NCBI RefSeq assembly: GCF_015679985.1 | Contig: NZ_CP049239.1 | Coordinates: 1,550,001-1,614,000, forward strand | Direction: 5' to 3' | DNA from: Campylobacter concisus | GTDB taxonomy: Bacteria; Campylobacterota; Campylobacteria; Campylobacterales; Campylobacteraceae | DNA length: 64,000 nucleotides | In this document: piece by piece, positions 56,852-64,000 of the stretch | How positions within the stretch are numbered: the stretch's first letter is position 1 | Layout: every line of letters starts with the position of its first letter | Translations under genes and position numbers: made by a program | Notes under the pieces: model-generated | Databases searched by the model: none | Told to the model about the DNA's origin: nothing | What the model saw: the letters and a program-made list of their open reading frames with translations, nothing else

Positions 56852-57295
56852 TTACTCTTTGCTCTTCTCTTTTTTAGCTTTACTCTTTTTCTCTGCTTTA
56901 TCTTTTAGCTTTTCTTTCTTATCTTTGACTTCTTTTGCACTATCTTTAGCACTATCTTTTTTCTCTTTTACTTCATCACTCTTTTTACTTGCTTTTTCTT
57001 TTATCTCATCTTTTTTAGATTTTATTTTAGATTTTGTGTCATCTATCTTTGTAGTGCCTGATACTGATATATCTGATTTTAAATTTTCAAATGTCTTATC
57101 GCCTATACCATTTACATTTTTTATATCTTCTATTGAGTTAAATTTATTCGCTTTTCTATACTCTATTATTGCATCTGCCTTTGAAGAACCTATACCATCT
57201 AAACTCATTAACTCTTCTTTTGTGGCGGTGTTTAAATTTATGGCTGCTAGTAATGTAGAAGCTGCTGCTAATAGTGAGAATATAATCTTTTTCAT
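56852..57295 (-). CDS. ComEA-like helix-hairpin-helix protein with Lys-rich tail
   Basis: A 147-residue secreted protein: signal peptide (MKKIIFSLLAAASTLLAAIN), two helix-hairpin-helix motifs at about residues 20-80 (INLNTATKEELMSLDGIGSS, FNSIEDIKNVNGIGDKTFEN) that bind DNA in ComEA, and a long Lys/Glu/Asp/Ser-rich repetitive tail with DEIKEKASKKSDEVKEKKD and KSKAKKEKSKE. The start at 57295 has AAGGAC at good spacing; an upstream extension of 14 codons lacks one. Competence DNA uptake is the likely role, since Campylobacter is naturally transformable. The tail is unusual and might interact with DNA or the wall. Confidence 0.8.
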   Translation of the reverse strand: MKKIIFSLLAAASTLLAAINLNTATKEELMSLDGIGSSKADAIIEYRKANKFNSIEDIKNVNGIGDKTFENLKSDISVSGTTKIDDTKSKIKSKKDEIKEKASKKSDEVKEKKDSAKDSAKEVKDKKEKLKDKAEKKSKAKKEKSKE

Positions 57296-57515
57296 TTTTT
57301 GTCCTTTTTGGGTAAATTTGGGTTTGGAGTCTATCATATTTGGTGTTTTTAGTCAACACTTGTATAAAAGCATAAACTAAAAGATATTTATAAACATAGA
57401 GATAAAAAGTCTAATTATTTAAAAATATAAATAAATTTTAGATTTGATATTTTGTTATAAATTAAAAAAATATTAAAAGAAGATTGTTTAGATAAAGAAG
57501 ATTAAAAATTAACAA

Positions 57516-57635
57516 AGCCCGCAACGACCTACTTTTCCAACATCCCAGTAAGGGAGAGTATCATCAGCCAGGACGAGCTTAGCTTCTTGGTTCGAGATGG
57601 AGCAAGGCGTTTCCTCGTCTGTATAGTCACGGGCA
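57516..57635 (-). rRNA. rrf: 5S ribosomal RNA
   Basis: Minus-strand sequence runs from GCCCGTGACTATACAGACGAGG-like 5' end to GGTCGTTGCGGGC at the 3' end, with the conserved CGAACCAAGAAGCTAAGC loop, about 120 nt. End positions are estimates (1-3 nt). Confidence 0.88.
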
Positions 57636-57743
57636 GTGTTAAATAAAAAATATATCAGATAAATCTCTTATTTAACACTACTTGATAAAGTTAAAAGTCA
57701 TAAACAAAGTCTTATAAAAACATATCTTATTAAGTTTTTATCC

Positions 57744-57761
57744 TTAACAAGGAAGTGATGC
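57744..57761. repeat. 23S precursor processing stem, 3' arm
   Basis: TTAACAAGGAAGTGATGC is the perfect reverse complement of 60697-60714, flanking the 23S gene. Such stems are cut by RNase III to release pre-23S. Confidence 0.8.
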
Positions 57762-57769
57762 TTATTAAA

Positions 57770-60670
<2,901 letters not shown>

Positions 60671-60696
60671 TTTTCTATATTAGATTATTCTAATTC

Positions 60697-60714
60697 GCAT
60701 CACTTCCTTGTTAA
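60697..60714. repeat. 23S precursor processing stem, 5' arm
   Basis: GCATCACTTCCTTGTTAA pairs over all 18 bases with 57744-57761. The rest of the 23S to tRNA-Ala spacer (to 60997) is AT-rich and has no gene that I can see. Confidence 0.8.
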
Positions 60715-60997
60715 AGATAACTTTATGTTACTGTATTTAAATTCTAGCTCTCAAGACGGAAAGCATTGACTACTATTTAGATAAGTTTTAAATCCTAAAT
60801 AGATTGTGATGTCAAACTTTTGCATTAAATGCAAAGAGAATAGAAATTTAAATCTTTAACAAGTCCTGTAAAATTGTTTTTAAAACTTGCTTGTGACTAT
60901 TAACAATATTAATTAAAAGAACATTTAGACAAAAGTCTAATTAGAAAGTTTAATTTTTAAGCTCTCTAATTAGACTTAATATAGTTAAACTATTTTA

Positions 60998-61073
60998 TGG
61001 TGGAGAATAGCGGGATCGAACCGCTGACCTCCTGCGTGCAAAGCAGGCGCTCTCCCAGCTGAGCTAATTCCCC
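60998..61073 (-). tRNA. tRNA-Ala (anticodon TGC)
   Basis: 76 nt on the minus strand: GGGGAAT acceptor pairing with ATTCTCC, anticodon loop TTTGCAC (TGC), T-loop TTCGATC, encoded CCA. It lies in the 16S-23S spacer. Confidence 0.96.
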
Positions 61074-61085
61074 AATTAAATTCTC

Positions 61086-61162
61086 TGGTGGGCCTAACAA
61101 GACTTGAACTTGTGACCTCACCCTTATCAGGGGTGCACTCTAACCAGCTGAGCTATAGGCCC
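61086..61162 (-). tRNA. tRNA-Ile (anticodon GAT)
   Basis: 77 nt on the minus strand: GGGCCTA acceptor pairing with TAGGCCC, anticodon loop CTGATAA (GAT), T-loop TTCAAGT, encoded CCA. It lies between 16S and tRNA-Ala. Confidence 0.96.
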
Positions 61163-61174
61163 CTATAGGTCTAT

Positions 61175-61206
61175 CAATCTTTCAAAACTAAACAAGGATG
61201 ATTGAG
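61175..61206. repeat. 16S precursor processing stem, 3' arm
   Basis: CAATCTTTCAAAACTAAACA and the following AGGATGATTGAG closely match the reverse complement of 62883-62916, on the far side of the 16S gene, with about five differences. This is the expected RNase III stem for pre-16S. Confidence 0.7.
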
Positions 61207-61254
61207 AATATCTTTCTTATAGATATCTTGTGAGAGAATATCTATATGTACTCT

Positions 61255-62768
<1,514 letters not shown>

Positions 62769-62854
62769 TTACCTAGCAAAATTTATTTGATAGGATTTTA
62801 TTATGAAGTTTTTAATCAAAAAAACTTTTAGTTTTATTTATTAGTTTGTCTAAT

Positions 62855-62868
62855 CTATTATAATTATA
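62855..62868 (-). promoter_or_regulatory. Probable rRNA operon promoter -10 region
   Basis: On the minus strand two overlapping TATAAT boxes (complement of 62857-62862 and 62863-62868) lie in an AT-rich region about 90 bases upstream of 16S. Either could serve the rRNA promoter. The rest of the 62769-63213 gap is AT-rich without a credible gene. Confidence 0.45.
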
Positions 62869-62882
62869 AAATAATAGACTGG

Positions 62883-62916
62883 CTCAATCGATCACTTGTT
62901 TAGATTTCAAAGATTG
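62883..62916. repeat. 16S precursor processing stem, 5' arm
   Basis: Reverse complement begins CAATCTTTGAAATCTAAACA and continues AGTGATCGATTGAG, matching the + strand at 61175-61206 with few changes. The arms bracket the 16S gene. Confidence 0.7.
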
Positions 62917-63149
62917 ACTAATAGTTTAACAATTGTAAGTTAAAAGAACAACGATAAAAAGAAAAGGCTTTATTAACCAATGAAGTTAAAGGTGGTTTCT
63001 CGTTTCGTGAGCTGGAATTATATACGAGCAATACTTAAAGATAGTTGAAATAATTAGGGAATTTGAGAAAAAATTGTTAGCGATTAAAAATTTTAAATTG
63101 TGTATTTTTATTAGTGGGTTTATAGGGTTTAGTTTTTGAAATATAAATT

Positions 63150-63169
63150 TGGAGAGTTTTTGCTCTCCA
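63150..63169 (-). terminator. Terminator after ridA
   Basis: TGGAGAG (63150-63156) pairs with CTCTCCA (63163-63169); on the minus strand it is followed by AATTTATATTTC, 45 bases past the ridA stop. Confidence 0.55.
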
Positions 63170-63213
63170 TTATAATTAAGCATTAAATTATGTGAACTTT
63201 TACACAATATCTA

Positions 63214-63588
63214 TTAATAAGCCGCTATAAGCTCTATTTCCACAAGCGCATCTTTTGGCAGGGTCTTAACGGCTACTGTACTTCTAGCAGGATAAGGCTC
63301 TTTAAAAAATTTAGAATACACAGTATTTACTTTAACAAAATCTGCCATATCTGCTAGAAATATTGTGGTTTTTACAGCATTATCAAAAGTAAGCCCTGCC
63401 TCAGCCAAGATATTTTTTAAATTTTCAAGAGATTGCTCAGCTTGAGCTTCTACGCTACTACCTGCAAACTCACCCGCTGGTGTGACACCAAGCTGACCTG
63501 AGATAAATAAAAATCCATTTACGCTAATAGCTTGAGAATATGGTCCAATCGCCTGTGGAGCATTTTTTGTTGAGATTTGTTTTTTCAT
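63214..63588 (-). CDS. ridA: RidA family reactive intermediate deaminase
   Basis: Hydrolyses reactive enamine/imine products of PLP enzymes such as threonine dehydratase. The 124-residue trimeric-fold protein has NAPQAIGPYSQAISVNGFLF, GQLGVTPAGEF, ENLKNILAEAGLTFDNAVKT and the C-terminal PYPARSTVAVKTLPKDALVE with the conserved Arg and Glu. It is a single gene with a terminator behind it. It diverges from the next gene. Confidence 0.95.
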   Translation of the reverse strand: MKKQISTKNAPQAIGPYSQAISVNGFLFISGQLGVTPAGEFAGSSVEAQAEQSLENLKNILAEAGLTFDNAVKTTIFLADMADFVKVNTVYSKFFKEPYPARSTVAVKTLPKDALVEIELIAAY

Positions 63589-63684
63589 ATTTTCTCCTTT
63601 TGAAATTTTTTAAAATCCTACTATAAATTTTCTAAATTTTTAGTCTCCAAAAGCTATAATGGGCAAAATTTCAAAAGGATGAAG

Positions 63685-64000
63685 ATGCAAAATATACTCG
63701 CACCAAATGAGTTTTTAGACGATTATGTACTCGGTGCTGAGTTGGCTAAAAATGCTGGCATCTCATCAAATGCTTATCTTTTTTGGAAAAATGTCATAAG
63801 TGCTAAATTTGAAAACTCAAGAATAGTTTTTCTTAGAAAAAATAGCATTCCAATCAAATTTCAAAACATTATAAAAACCTGCACACCTTTAAATGGCCTT
63901 ATTCCAACAGGCGTATTTTGCTCTTTTACCTCGCTTGCCCCTTCTCATCTTGTAGCAAAAAATGGCTCTAAGATCTATGAGCTCTTTAAATTTCATGAGA
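63685..64000 (+). CDS. Unrecognised protein, 5' part (partial)
   Basis: An open frame runs from the ATG at 63685 (AAAAGGATGAAG upstream) to the window edge, 105 complete codons: MQNILAPNEFLDDYVLGAEL, then AKNAGISSNAYLFWKNVISA, later ending KIYELFKFHE. It is not a secreted or membrane protein in the visible part. I do not recognise the family; a short helix-turn-helix-like segment (AELAKNAGISSNAYLFWKN) may bind DNA, resembling AlpA or Xis style proteins, but this is only suggestive. Confidence 0.6.
   Translation, partial: MQNILAPNEFLDDYVLGAELAKNAGISSNAYLFWKNVISAKFENSRIVFLRKNSIPIKFQNIIKTCTPLNGLIPTGVFCSFTSLAPSHLVAKNGSKIYELFKFHE

Noticed and set aside
56859-57380. Large open frame on the plus strand opposite the ComEA-like gene
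   Set aside because: It is the antisense of the Lys-rich tail, giving a Phe/Ser/Leu-rich translation. The minus-strand gene has the signal peptide, HhH motifs and ribosome site.
62986-63207. 73-residue frame upstream of 16S
   Set aside because: AT-rich, no ribosome site, and it overlaps the ridA terminator; probably spacer.

Overview
The window reads as chromosome of an epsilonproteobacterium (Campylobacterota), most likely a Campylobacter of the concisus/curvus/showae type. The grounds are the low-GC sequence with AAATTT-rich codon use, tightly packed genes with ATGA/TAATG overlaps, a pseudaminic acid pathway next to a Campylobacter-type flagellin, XerH, MqnD (futalosine menaquinone route), RecA-Eno-FtsB-AMIN gene order, and epsilon-type rRNA. 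No phage, insertion sequence, CRISPR array or long homopolymeric phase-variation tract is visible. Species assignment is inference; the 16S gene (61255-62768) would settle it.

Layout. 1-2500: acetyl-CoA carboxylase subunits accB/accC (accC runs off the left edge) and a DUF3737 beta-helix protein. 2600-12400: dcd, then a complete pseudaminic acid operon (pseB-C-F-G-H-I) ending in a Maf/PseE flagellin glycosyltransferase, preceded by a sigma-54-type promoter and facing a flagellin gene with a sigma-28 promoter. 12500-17300: topA, a decayed gene remnant, bioB-crcB flanked by copies of an intergenic hairpin repeat, and a small secreted protein. 17400-22700: a CPA2 antiporter, gltA, cysQ, a methyltransferase with a regulatory domain and a peroxiredoxin. 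22779-26237: a ModE-regulated molybdate operon (modE-modA-TOBE protein-modC-modB). 26400-30160: mlaA-mlaC plus an RND/MMPL permease, a lipid-transport operon without MlaFEDB. 30169-32290: BON lipoprotein, tRNA-Sec (selC), and a second ModA/ModB-like pair without an ATPase.

32400-41200: pncB, a secreted protein, mqnD-fliQ-murB, a membrane protein, recA-eno-ftsB-like-AMIN, xerH. 41393-45135: a tetrathionate-reductase-like molybdoenzyme (ttrA-like) with an Fe-S subunit whose Tat leader is split off by a frameshift. 45328-49552: glycerate kinase + GntP permease, phospholipase A, mobA. 49658-52339: DUF7832-type protein, SemiSWEET transporter, an unrecognised membrane-anchored protein, leuC. 52423-57295: TonB-dependent receptor with a Fur box, RqcH/NFACT protein, a small acidic protein, a truncated Rrf2 regulator and a ComEA-like helix-hairpin-helix protein with a Lys-rich tail. 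57516-62768: one complete rRNA operon on the minus strand (16S-Ile-Ala-23S-5S) with visible processing stems. The right end holds ridA and the start of an unrecognised gene.

Functional threads. (1) Flagellin glycosylation: Pse synthesis, Maf transfer and the flagellin acceptor lie together and carry flagellar sigma-factor promoters. (2) Molybdenum/tungsten/selenium: two oxyanion uptake sets, ModE, MobA, selC and a molybdoenzyme fit a respiratory life on molybdoenzymes such as formate dehydrogenase. (3) Envelope lipid homeostasis: MlaA, MlaC, RND permease, BON lipoprotein and PldA. I found no clear evidence of a wholly new defence or mobile system. The best leads are the Mla-RND operon, the repeat flanking bioB-crcB, the split ttrB-like gene and the two gene remnants.
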